Below, in pieces: positions 1 to 5,964 of a stretch of 7,881 bases of DNA (its first letter is position 1; each line of letters opens with the position of its first letter). The stretch is taken from positions 1 to 7,881 of the forward strand of contig CAMNDR010000031.1 in the NCBI GenBank assembly GCA_946535685.1. Direction: 5' to 3'. A program made the position numbers and the translations under genes. The stretch comes from an uncultured Clostridia bacterium. GTDB lineage: Bacteria; Bacillota; Clostridia; Oscillospirales; Ruminococcaceae. A model generated the notes under the pieces. It did no database searches. It worked only from the letters and a program-made list of their open reading frames with translations, and was not told where the DNA came from.

Positions 1-79
1 CGGGATCCCCGGAAAGGCTGACCGGCTCCTGAGCATCATCGAGCTTCACAGGCTCGCTGTGTTCATGCAGATCCGCCAT
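1..79 (-). CDS. Start of an unidentified gene downstream of the GH3 gene (partial)
   Basis: An ATG at 79-77 on the minus strand opens a frame that stays open to the window edge, giving 26 codons (MADLHEHSEPVK, then an acidic stretch and VSLSGDP). A strong Shine-Dalgarno sequence (GGGAGGA, plus-strand 86-92) lies 6 nt upstream, inside the last codons of the GH3 gene. The GH3 stop codon (82-84) is only 2 nt from this ATG, so the two genes are almost certainly one transcript with coupled translation. The visible N-terminus is hydrophilic and acidic with no signal peptide. I do not recognise the product. A sugar transporter or another carbohydrate enzyme would be usual beside a GH3 gene, but nothing here shows that. 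Confidence 0.6.
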   Translation of the reverse strand, partial: MADLHEHSEPVKLDDAQEPVSLSGDP

Positions 80-81
80 GT

Positions 82-2856
82 TCATTCCTCCCTGGTCAGA
101 CTGGAGGGATCCACATTTCCGGAAACCTGCCGGAAGCGGATGCTGTGCATATCCAGCCCGTTCTGTGCAAAATACATGCGCATCGCCGTATAGCGTGAGA
201 ACATCGGCACCCGGTTCGTATAGCTCACAGGCTCGCCGCCCGTGCCGTTCCAGGTAAAGGTTCCGCTTGCCGTGCCCATCGCAAAGAGCGTGACCGCCAT
301 CTGCGCCAGTTCACCCGCTGTCGAGGATGCCGTGACCGTGATCTCATACCAGCCCGGCGACAGGATATTCAGCGCAAAGACATAGCTGTGCCCCCGTTCA
401 GACTTCACACCCGTCAGATCGAGCGTGAAATCGCCGTCCACATCATAGAAGACGACCTCACCGCCATCATCCGCTTCCTCTGCCGGACGTCCGGTGATCT
501 GTGCCGCAGAATCCACGCCGCAGAGCCGTTCCATCGCCTTGGTCTTCAGCAGGAAGCCGCAGATGTTCATGGCATTGCGCTGCAGCTCGCCCCGGGTCAG
601 TCTGCCCTCAGAAAGCGCCTGCATCAGGTCATCCTCATGCGCCTCGGTGCATTCCGCACAGACCATATAGACATCATTCTGCGCCCGCACCATCGCCGAC
701 AGCAGATTCCGGTCAGGCGCCTTGCCGCGCTCGTTGATATTCGCCCACCAGTCCGTCATCAGGAAACCCGAATAGCCCCATTCCCCGCGGATGATCTCCG
801 TGCAGAGATCATAATTGCCGGCCGTCCAGACCCCGTTCACGGAACCGTAGGTCGTCATGATCGAATCGGCGCCGCCCTCCTTGACGGCGATCTCAAAGCC
901 CCGCAGATAGATCTCCCGCAGTGCCCGCTCCGATACGACCGAATCGAGGAAATGCCGGTTTGTCTCCTGGTTATTGCCGCAGCAATGCTTGATCGTGCCG
1001 GTCACGCCCGCCTTGTGCAGACCCCGCAGCTCAGCAGCCGCCATCTTGCCGGTCAGCAGCGGATCCTCGGAGAAATACTCAAAATTCCGCCCGTTCAGCG
1101 GATGCCGATGGATATTCATGCCCGGCCCCAGCAGGCAGTCCACCTTGTTGGCCGTCATCTCCAGACCCATGAAGTAAAACAGCTCCGTCAGCAGCGGCGC
1201 ATTGAACGTCGCCGCAAGCAGCGTCCCGTTCGGCAGGCTGAACGCCTTCGTGCCGCAGTCGAGCCGCATGCCGGAAGGCCCGTCTGAGCAGCATCCCGCC
1301 GGGATGCCATAGCCTGTCAGCTCCTCCGTCACCCCGCCGAATGCCGAGGCCGTTCCCGCCGTCACTCGCGGGCTGCCCATGCCCTCGCCTCTTGCAAGGC
1401 TGCACAGGGCCGTATCCGGGAGCTGCGCCACGAATTGTGCAAGCGTGCAGCGCCCCTCCTTCACATCCCGGAGCTGATAGCTGCCGCCGTCCGGCACAAG
1501 CTCCGCCGGAAGCGCATCCAGCCGGCGCTGTGCTTCATCAAATGCAAGCAGCGGCACATCCTCGAACCCGACGGTAAAGCCATCGCCGTCCGGCACGGGC
1601 TTCATCCGCTGAAATGCCTGCACCGGCGCCATTGCCTGCCGGCGCTGCGGCCCGGTCACGGTCTCACCGATCTGCACCAGCGCCGCAAATGCCGCACTGC
1701 GCACATCCGATCCCACATAAAACCGGTAGTCTCCCGCTTCCAGCACATTGCAGAACCGATGCCCCGTCACGCCGGAATCATCATAGCTCACCGGCGGAAC
1801 GAGCGCCAGCCGGAGCTTCTGCGATGCACCCGGCGAAAGCAGCTCCGTCTTGGCAAATGCCGTCAGCACTCTTGCAGGCTTGCCGAGCGCCCCCTGCGGT
1901 GCCTCGCAGTACACCTGCACGACCTCCTTGCCGGGACGTTCGCCGGTGTTCTGCACCGTAACATCCAGATAGATCTGCCCGTCCGCATCGTCATGCGACC
2001 AGTCTCCGGGCGTGATCGAAAACGACGTATAGCTCAGGCCAAAGCCGAACGGATAGCGCACCTTTTCCTGCGCAAATGTCTCAAAATAGCGGTATCCGAC
2101 ATAGATATCCTCCGCATAGCAATTGGCATTTTTATCGCCGAAATGCGCATCCGAGGGATAGTCCCCGACGGCATATGCGATCGTATCCGGCAGCTTGCCG
2201 GAGGGAGAGACCTGCCCGGTGAGCACCTGTGCCGTGCCCGTGCCGCCGGTCATACCGCCCTGCCATACATAGAGCACCGCATCCGGAGAATATTCGTCCA
2301 CAAAACCCATATCCATGATATTGCCGACATTGAGCAGCACGATCACCCGTTCAAAATGCGCCCGTGTGATCCGCAGCATCTCCCGCTCCTCCGCCGTCAG
2401 CAGATAGGAGCCCTCTGCTGCACGGTTATCCTGCTCCTCACCCGCCGTCCGGCCGATGATGACGACCGCCGTCCGGCAGACTGCACCGATCTCACGCACC
2501 AGCGTCTCATCAAGCGGCATTTCCGCCTGCGACCAGGGCTCGCCGCCCCAGCCGCTGCCAAGGTCGCACGGGTGTGCTTCATCCCAGGCACGATAGACAC
2601 GCAGCAGCCGTTCATTGACCCGCACGCCTGCCTCGAGCAGACCGTCAAGGATGCTGGTGACCTTCGAGACATTCACCATGCCGCCGGAACCAGTGCCGGA
2701 TTTGTAATAATGAAGCTGGATCCGCCCGAAAACAGCGATCTCCTCATCCGCCGGGAGCGGCAGTGCAGCATTCTCATTGCGTACCATGACAATGCCTTCT
2801 GCAACCGCCTCCGCCGCTTTCGCAAGGTAGGCATTCCAGTCAAGTGTTGGTTTCAT
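82..2856 (-). CDS. Circularly permuted GH3 beta-glucosidase, cytoplasmic (924 aa)
   Basis: Glycoside hydrolase family 3 enzyme; likely removes terminal beta-linked glucose from cello-oligosaccharides by a retaining mechanism. The domain order is reversed relative to most GH3. The alpha/beta C-domain comes first (about residues 1-280: GIVMVRNENAALPL, VVIIGRTAGEEQDN, PFGFGLSYTSF), then an FN3-like domain (about 290-395, VQNTGERPGKEVVQVY). The TIM-barrel catalytic domain follows (about 510-745), then a beta-rich tail (about 795-915). Visible active-site residues are Asp702 as nucleophile in GFLMTDWWA, Glu140 in TAGEEQD as likely acid/base, and Asp525 (SDGPSG), Arg590 (GRNFEYFSEDP) and Lys623-His624 (KHCCGNNQE) for sugar binding. 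This order and length match the known R. albus (about 947 aa) and B. fibrisolvens BglA type. No signal peptide is seen, so it is probably intracellular. I start it at the ATG at 2856, which has GGAGTGG upstream, rather than a TTG at 2892. Substrate could also be xylosides or other beta-glucosides. Confidence 0.93.
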   Translation of the reverse strand: MKPTLDWNAYLAKAAEAVAEGIVMVRNENAALPLPADEEIAVFGRIQLHYYKSGTGSGGMVNVSKVTSILDGLLEAGVRVNERLLRVYRAWDEAHPCDLGSGWGGEPWSQAEMPLDETLVREIGAVCRTAVVIIGRTAGEEQDNRAAEGSYLLTAEEREMLRITRAHFERVIVLLNVGNIMDMGFVDEYSPDAVLYVWQGGMTGGTGTAQVLTGQVSPSGKLPDTIAYAVGDYPSDAHFGDKNANCYAEDIYVGYRYFETFAQEKVRYPFGFGLSYTSFSITPGDWSHDDADGQIYLDVTVQNTGERPGKEVVQVYCEAPQGALGKPARVLTAFAKTELLSPGASQKLRLALVPPVSYDDSGVTGHRFCNVLEAGDYRFYVGSDVRSAAFAALVQIGETVTGPQRRQAMAPVQAFQRMKPVPDGDGFTVGFEDVPLLAFDEAQRRLDALPAELVPDGGSYQLRDVKEGRCTLAQFVAQLPDTALCSLARGEGMGSPRVTAGTASAFGGVTEELTGYGIPAGCCSDGPSGMRLDCGTKAFSLPNGTLLAATFNAPLLTELFYFMGLEMTANKVDCLLGPGMNIHRHPLNGRNFEYFSEDPLLTGKMAAAELRGLHKAGVTGTIKHCCGNNQETNRHFLDSVVSERALREIYLRGFEIAVKEGGADSIMTTYGSVNGVWTAGNYDLCTEIIRGEWGYSGFLMTDWWANINERGKAPDRNLLSAMVRAQNDVYMVCAECTEAHEDDLMQALSEGRLTRGELQRNAMNICGFLLKTKAMERLCGVDSAAQITGRPAEEADDGGEVVFYDVDGDFTLDLTGVKSERGHSYVFALNILSPGWYEITVTASSTAGELAQMAVTLFAMGTASGTFTWNGTGGEPVSYTNRVPMFSRYTAMRMYFAQNGLDMHSIRFRQVSGNVDPSSLTREE

Positions 2857-2892
2857 AAAAATCCACTCCGTTCTGTTAGATATCCTGTACAA

Positions 2893-3007
2893 GATGCAAC
2901 ATGTCTATAGTATAACATATTTCTCCGCAAAAAGCAAGTGCAATCCGGGGACAAACCGTATTTTTTCTTGCCGTCTGCCCATACTGATGCAGAAAGGAGT
3001 GACCGCA
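2893..3007. other. Divergent intergenic region between GH3 and DUF421 genes
   Basis: This 115-nt gap separates the minus-strand GH3 gene from the plus-strand DUF421 gene. It contains the minus-strand GH3 promoter. For the plus strand I find only weak candidates (a TATAAC at 2911-2916 with no good -35), so the promoter of the DUF421 unit is not resolved. A run of six T at about 2961-2966 follows no stable stem, so it is not called a terminator. Confidence 0.5.
2909..2937 (-). promoter_or_regulatory. Sigma-A promoter for the GH3 gene
   Basis: On the minus strand TTGCTT (plus 2932-2937) and TATACT (plus 2909-2914) are separated by 17 nt. The -10 box is preceded by TGT, an extended -10 (TGnTATACT). 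Transcription would start near 2902, leaving a leader of about 45 nt before the ATG at 2856. The box lies in an AT-rich patch between the two divergent genes. I see no clear operator palindrome beside it. Confidence 0.65.
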
Positions 3008-3646
3008 ATGACCATCATTCTCATCCGCACGCTCATTTTATATGCGCTCGTCATCTTTGCCGTCCGCCTCATGGGCAAGCGCCAGATCGGCGAGCTGCAG
3101 CCCTCCGAGCTGGTCGTGACCATCCTCATCTCCAACATCGCCACATTTTCGCTGGAGGACACGGACATCCCGCTGCTGCAGGGCATGCTGCCCGTGCTGG
3201 CGCTGGTCTGCTTTGAGGTGCTCAGTTCATGGTGCTCGCTGCGGTTCCCTGGCTTCCGGCGGCTGGTATGCGGCTCGCCGCAGGTCATCATCCGTGACGG
3301 CGTGATCGACCAGCAGATGCTCCGGAAGCTGCGGTTCTCGCCGGATGACCTCATGGCATCGCTGCGGACAGCGGGGGTATTTTCCATGGAGGATGTGCAG
3401 TATGCCGTAGCCGAGACCAACGGCACCGTCTCCGTCCTGCAGAAAGCCGATGCCGCAGGAGATCCGCCCCGGATGCTCATTGCCGACGGGATGCTGCGGG
3501 AGCAGGCGCTGCACGAGGCCGGGCTCGACCGCACCTATGTCGAGCAGACGCTTCGCAGGAAAGGGCTGCATATCAAGGATATTTTCCTCATGACCGCCGA
3601 TGCGAAGAAGCACTGCACGATCATCCGGAAGGAGGCACAGGCATGA
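3008..3646 (+). CDS. YetF/DUF421 family membrane protein (212 aa)
   Basis: Integral membrane protein of the DUF421 (YetF-like) family; biochemical role unknown. Hydrophobic segments lie at about residues 3-21, 35-52 and 58-78, with the family signature RLMGKRQIGELQPSELVVT between the first two. A soluble C-terminal YetF domain follows (about 85-200), with CGSPQVIIRDGVI, LRKLRFSPDDLMASLR and VQYAVAETNGTVSVLQ. Length is normal for the short form. The ATG at 3008 has AAGGAG 8 nt upstream; earlier in-frame ATGs at 2894 and 2987 fall in the GH3 promoter region or carry the RBS inside the coding part. Its stop overlaps the next ATG (ATGA), so it is translationally coupled to the DUF4363-like gene. 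In spore formers a YetF relative ('2Duf') affects spore membrane resistance; whether that applies here is inference. Confidence 0.9.
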   Translation: MTIILIRTLILYALVIFAVRLMGKRQIGELQPSELVVTILISNIATFSLEDTDIPLLQGMLPVLALVCFEVLSSWCSLRFPGFRRLVCGSPQVIIRDGVIDQQMLRKLRFSPDDLMASLRTAGVFSMEDVQYAVAETNGTVSVLQKADAAGDPPRMLIADGMLREQALHEAGLDRTYVEQTLRRKGLHIKDIFLMTADAKKHCTIIRKEAQA

Positions 3647-4020
3647 CCCGTATCTATACCAGCCTGGTGATCCTGTTCACGCTCGTGGGGCTGTGTACCA
3701 GCTCCGTATTTGTGGTAGACAGTGCCTGCACCCGCTATGATGCACAGGCTGCAGAGATCGCCTCCGCCCTTGCCGCCGGCGATACGGAGGAAGCCCTCGC
3801 AGCCTGCGATGCCATGCAGGCACAGTGGGAGCGCTTTCACAGCATCTGCGGGATCTTTGTCACCGGCACCCGTCTCTCGCCCATTCATGAGGAGCTGGAA
3901 GCACTGCGCCCGATGATCGCCGCGGGTATCCCGGAAAGCTCCGCCGGCCTTGCCCGCCTGCGCTGTCACATCCGCACTGTTTCCGAAGAGACCAGACCTC
4001 TGTTCTGGCACATTCTCTGA
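3643..4020 (+). CDS. DUF4363-like membrane-anchored small protein (125 aa)
   Basis: Small protein with one N-terminal hydrophobic segment (about residues 5-26, TSLVILFTLVGLCTSSVFVV) and an otherwise helical, mildly acidic body (AAEIASALAAGDTEEALAACDAM, WERFHSICGIFVTG, HEELEALRPMI). The anchor may be an uncleaved signal, placing the body outside the cytoplasm. Arrangement and size fit DUF4363, a family commonly encoded directly after DUF421 genes in Clostridia; I assign it from that context and overall pattern. The ATG overlaps the DUF421 stop (ATGA), and AAGGAGG (3629-3635) sits 7 nt upstream, so the pair is almost surely made together and may form a complex. Function is unknown. Four cysteines (residues 18, 29, 55, 69) lie in or after the anchor, with another at 107. 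Confidence 0.75.
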   Translation: MTRIYTSLVILFTLVGLCTSSVFVVDSACTRYDAQAAEIASALAAGDTEEALAACDAMQAQWERFHSICGIFVTGTRLSPIHEELEALRPMIAAGIPESSAGLARLRCHIRTVSEETRPLFWHIL

Positions 4021-4050
4021 GTCCCCTGCTGGAATGCCGAGCTATCGTTA

Positions 4051-4067
4051 TGTAAAAAATATTTACT
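4051..4067. repeat. Upstream dyad TGTAAA-N5-TTTACT
   Basis: The sequence TGTAAAAAATATTTACT forms an imperfect dyad 18 nt upstream of the -35 box of the nfeD promoter. It shares the TGTAAA-N5-TTTAC pattern with the perfect dyad at 4184-4200 downstream of the same promoter. It could be one half of a two-site operator, or simply part of an AT-rich UP element, since it lies in A and T tracts where such elements sit. Confidence 0.35.
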
Positions 4068-4085
4068 ATTTCATACAAAAAGCTA

Positions 4086-4114
4086 TTGACAAAACAGATT
4101 TCCCGTGCTATAAT
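4086..4114 (+). promoter_or_regulatory. Consensus sigma-A promoter for the nfeD-SPFH operon
   Basis: TTGACA (4086-4091) and TATAAT (4109-4114) match the consensus at every base with an ideal 17-nt spacer. A TGC precedes the -10, making it extended as well. The upstream 35 nt are AT-rich (A and T tracts, 4050-4085) in an otherwise GC-rich region, resembling an UP element. Predicted transcription start is near 4121, giving a leader of about 106 nt. This is expected to be a very strong promoter unless it is repressed. Confidence 0.9.
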
Positions 4115-4141
4115 GATCTCATAAGGCAAGGCTGCAGTTTT

Positions 4142-4165
4142 GCGGGGATTTCTGAAAATTCCCGC
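4142..4165 (+). promoter_or_regulatory. Leader hairpin in the nfeD 5' UTR
   Basis: GCGGGGATTT and AAATTCCCGC pair over 10 bp (one G-U) around a CTGA loop, starting about 20 nt after the predicted transcription start. No U-tract follows, so it is not an intrinsic terminator as it stands. It could be a 5' stabilising stem-loop, a protein-binding site or part of a larger leader fold. I do not recognise a known riboswitch. Confidence 0.6.
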
Positions 4166-4182
4166 ATTTGCCACATCCTTTC

Positions 4183-4201
4183 CTGTAAATCAAATTTACA
4201 G
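4183..4201. promoter_or_regulatory. Perfect 19-nt palindrome between the promoter and nfeD
   Basis: CTGTAAAT and ATTTACAG are perfect 8-bp inverted arms around CAA. The inner 17 nt fit the TGTNA-N7-TNACA pattern described for GlnR/TnrA operators, but any palindrome of this shape would do so. It lies about 62-80 nt downstream of the predicted transcription start and 12 nt before the Shine-Dalgarno sequence. It could act as a DNA operator (roadblock) or as an RNA hairpin near the RBS. Confidence 0.45.
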
Positions 4202-4227
4202 CCCGCCGGGCAGAAAGGAGTGCCGTT

Positions 4228-4665
4228 ATGACGACCGCTATGCTCACCTGGGGTATCATCTTCGCCGCTGCCGTGATCGCCGAGCTTGCCACGCTGCAGC
4301 TCGTCACGATCTGGTTCGCTGCGGGTGCGTTAGGGGCGTTTATCGCCGCTGCACTGGGCGCTTCGCCGCTCGTGCAGGGCATCCTGTTCACAGCGATCTC
4401 TGTCGTGCTGCTGGCCGTGACAAGGCCGCTGCTGCAGAAGCTGCGGGTGAAGAACGTCATCCCCACCAATGCCGACGCCGAAGTCGGAAAGCTGGGCATC
4501 CTCACGGAAACCATCGACCCCGTGAAGGACACCGGCCGTGTCAGGATCGGCGGTGTGAACTGGCGTGCGAGAACTGAGGACGGTTCCCCGCTCCAGAAGG
4601 ACACCCCTGTGCGGATCACCCGCATCGAGGGCACGACCGCCTTCGTCCGATCCGAAACGCCGTGA
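4228..4665 (+). CDS. NfeD-like membrane protein, short form (145 aa)
   Basis: NfeD family protein, the usual operon partner of SPFH/stomatin-like proteins. The first about 70 residues are almost continuously hydrophobic (roughly 5-25, 28-46, 48-68; WGIIFAAAVIAELATLQLV, FAAGALGAFIAAALG), giving two or three membrane helices. Residues about 80-145 form the OB-fold domain, with the family's GKLGILTETIDPVKDTGRVR and the W/R-containing segment GVNWRARTEDG. It is the truncated type that lacks the N-terminal ClpP-like serine protease domain of long NfeD, so it should act as a partner or scaffold and not a protease. AAAGGAG (4214-4220) lies 7 nt before the ATG. No terminator separates it from the SPFH gene 59 nt downstream, so the two are co-transcribed from the 4086 promoter. 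Confidence 0.9.
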   Translation: MTTAMLTWGIIFAAAVIAELATLQLVTIWFAAGALGAFIAAALGASPLVQGILFTAISVVLLAVTRPLLQKLRVKNVIPTNADAEVGKLGILTETIDPVKDTGRVRIGGVNWRARTEDGSPLQKDTPVRITRIEGTTAFVRSETP

Positions 4666-4724
4666 GATCCTAAGGCAACACCCGGACATCCGTCAACCCG
4701 ACTACATAACAAGGAGGAATCGTT

Positions 4725-5693
4725 ATGGGATTCGTCAATATTCTGATCATCGCCCTGATCGTATTTATTCTGATCGTTCTGATCCGCTGCATCTGCATCG
4801 TACCGCAGGCGCATGTCTATGTCGTTGAGCAGCTCGGCACCTTCAAGTGCGAGTGGACAACCGGCCCTCACCTGCTCATTCCCTTCTTCCAGAGAGTCTC
4901 CAGCAAGGTCTCCCTGAAGGAGCGGGTAGCCGATTTCAAGCCGCAGCAGGTCATCACCAAGGATAACGTCACCATGCAGATCGACACCGTCGTCTTCTTC
5001 CAGGTGACCGATGCCAAGCGCTATACTTACGGCGTTGAGAATCCGATGCTTGCCATGGAGAACCTGACCGCCACGACGCTGCGCAACATCATCGGCGAGC
5101 TGGAGCTTGATGCCACGCTGACCAGCCGTGACACCATCAACACCAAGATCACCGCCATTCTCGATGAAGAGACCGACCGCTGGGGCATCAAGGTCATCCG
5201 TGTGGAGCTGAAGGACATCCTGCCGCCCCGTGAGATCCAGGATTCCATGGAAAAGCAGATGAAGGCAGAGCGTGAGCGCCGTGAAAAGATCCTCCAGGCA
5301 GAGGGCGAAAAGAAGGCGCAGGTGCTCGTTGCCGAGGCCGAAAAGGAAGCCAAGATCCTCCGTGCCGAAGCCGACAAGCAGTCCGAGATCCTCAAGGCAG
5401 AGGCCGAAAAGGAAGCCATGATCCTGCGTGCAGATGCTGTCCGTGAGCAGAAGATCCGTGAGGCATCCGGTGAAGCACAGGCCATCGAGCTCGTACAGCA
5501 GGCAATGGCTGACTCGCTCGTCAAGCTCAACAGCGCCAATCCGAATGAAGCCGTTCTGCAGCTCAAGGCGCTCGAAGCCTTCGCCAAGGCGGCTGACGGC
5601 AAGTCCACCAAGATCATCATTCCGAGCGAGATCCAGGGCATCGCAGGCCTTGCAGCCGGGATCAAGGCTGTGGCCGAAACGTCTGCTGAATAA
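4725..5693 (+). CDS. SPFH/band 7 domain (stomatin-like, slipin) protein (322 aa)
   Basis: Membrane-associated SPFH protein of the prokaryotic stomatin/QmcA type; such proteins oligomerise into ring-like membrane assemblies and organise membrane microdomains. One N-terminal membrane segment (about residues 4-26) leads to the band 7 domain (about 27-185: VPQAHVYVVEQLGTFK, GPHLLIPFFQRVS, DNVTMQIDTVVFFQVTD, GELELDATLTSRDTIN, WGIKVIRVELKDILPP). Residues 184-249 are six 11-residue repeats of a long helix. A C-terminal segment follows with LQLKALEAFAKAADGKSTKIIIPSEIQGIAGLAAG, cut here into family-typical pieces 'LKALEAFAKAADG' and 'KIIIPSEI'. Length is typical. AAGGAGG (4711-4717) is 7 nt before the ATG. 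It follows the NfeD gene in one operon, the classic pairing, which suggests that the two proteins interact in the membrane. The substrate or client is unknown. Confidence 0.94.
   Translation: MGFVNILIIALIVFILIVLIRCICIVPQAHVYVVEQLGTFKCEWTTGPHLLIPFFQRVSSKVSLKERVADFKPQQVITKDNVTMQIDTVVFFQVTDAKRYTYGVENPMLAMENLTATTLRNIIGELELDATLTSRDTINTKITAILDEETDRWGIKVIRVELKDILPPREIQDSMEKQMKAERERREKILQAEGEKKAQVLVAEAEKEAKILRAEADKQSEILKAEAEKEAMILRADAVREQKIREASGEAQAIELVQQAMADSLVKLNSANPNEAVLQLKALEAFAKAADGKSTKIIIPSEIQGIAGLAAGIKAVAETSAE
5274..5471 (+). repeat. Six hendecad (11-residue) repeats in the SPFH coiled coil
   Basis: Residues 184-249 of the SPFH protein fall into six consecutive 11-residue units: ERREKILQAEG, EKKAQVLVAEA, EKEAKILRAEA, DKQSEILKAEA, EKEAMILRADA and VREQKIREASG. 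The matching DNA is a 33-nt periodic repeat that has diverged in sequence. Eleven-residue periodicity gives an almost straight, slightly right-handed coiled coil and is known in the long helices of SPFH family proteins. Confidence 0.85.
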
Positions 5694-5713
5694 CACAGAT
5701 CTGCCTCATCGGT

Positions 5714-5748
5714 GTCCCCTCCCCATTGGGGAGGGGACTTCCTTTCCC
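5714..5748 (+). terminator. Intrinsic terminator after the SPFH gene
   Basis: GTCCCCTCCCC (5714-5724) pairs perfectly with GGGGAGGGGAC (5728-5738) around an ATT loop. The downstream tract TTCCTTTCCC is only moderately U-rich. It sits 20 nt after the SPFH stop and before the next promoter, so it probably ends the nfeD-SPFH transcript. Confidence 0.8.
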
Positions 5749-5792
5749 GGCATAGTTCTGCACCAGGATCGAAAATGTGTACGTTTCTTCGC

Positions 5793-5821
5793 TTGACAGA
5801 AATGGTAATCTATGCTATAAT
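5793..5821 (+). promoter_or_regulatory. Consensus sigma-A promoter for the dockerin gene
   Basis: TTGACA (5793-5798) and TATAAT (5816-5821) are exact consensus boxes with a 17-nt spacer. TGC before the -10 box makes it an extended -10. Predicted transcription start is near 5828, leaving a leader of about 137 nt before the ATG at 5965. Confidence 0.9.
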
Positions 5822-5838
5822 GAAGGCAGAACCGTTTC

Positions 5839-5874
5839 ACAGACTGTGCGTTTTTGTGCAGTTTGTCTGTTTTT
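5839..5874 (+). promoter_or_regulatory. Possible attenuator-like hairpin in the dockerin leader
   Basis: ACAGAC (5839-5844) can pair with GTCTGT (5865-5870), followed at once by a run of T (TTTTT, 5870-5874). The inner part (CTGTGC facing TGCAG) pairs only partly and with wobble. The layout resembles a weak intrinsic terminator about 10 nt into the transcript and in the leader of the dockerin gene. The stem is short and AT-poor only in part, so this is tentative. Confidence 0.3.
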
Positions 5875-5964
5875 ATGGAAGCGCTGCATGAATGGATCAC
5901 ACAGTGCTTCGAGAATCGGAAAATGGCTATTTGTATATCATTCATCATGAAGGAGGCGCAAGCC

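Noticed and set aside
2857..2892. Upstream TTG start for the GH3 gene
   Set aside because: It would leave almost no leader after the predicted transcription start and has no Shine-Dalgarno sequence. The ATG at 2856 has one.
1435..2910. 491-codon plus-strand open frame opposite the GH3 gene
   Set aside because: Its translation is His/Arg/Pro-rich with no recognisable domain, and it lies antisense to a gene with clear GH3 motifs. Long antisense frames are common in GC-rich coding DNA.
2894..3007. N-terminal extension of the DUF421 protein
   Set aside because: The in-frame ATG at 2894 lies beside the GH3 promoter, and the extra 38 residues are not DUF421-like. The ATG at 3008 has a good RBS and begins at the first membrane helix.
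4184..4200. Firm call of a GlnR/TnrA operator
   Set aside because: The TGTNA-N7-TNACA pattern is met, but any palindrome with TGTAAA arms would meet it, and no regulator or nitrogen gene is in the window.
4119..5696. 525-codon minus-strand open frame opposite the NfeD and SPFH genes
   Set aside because: Leu/Asp/Gly-rich shadow that spans two real genes plus their leader and promoter. It has no RBS or family motif.
5854..5964. Earlier in-frame starts for the dockerin protein
   Set aside because: They would place up to 37 polar residues before the signal peptide, and the RBS AAGGAGG at 5950-5956 points to the ATG at 5965.
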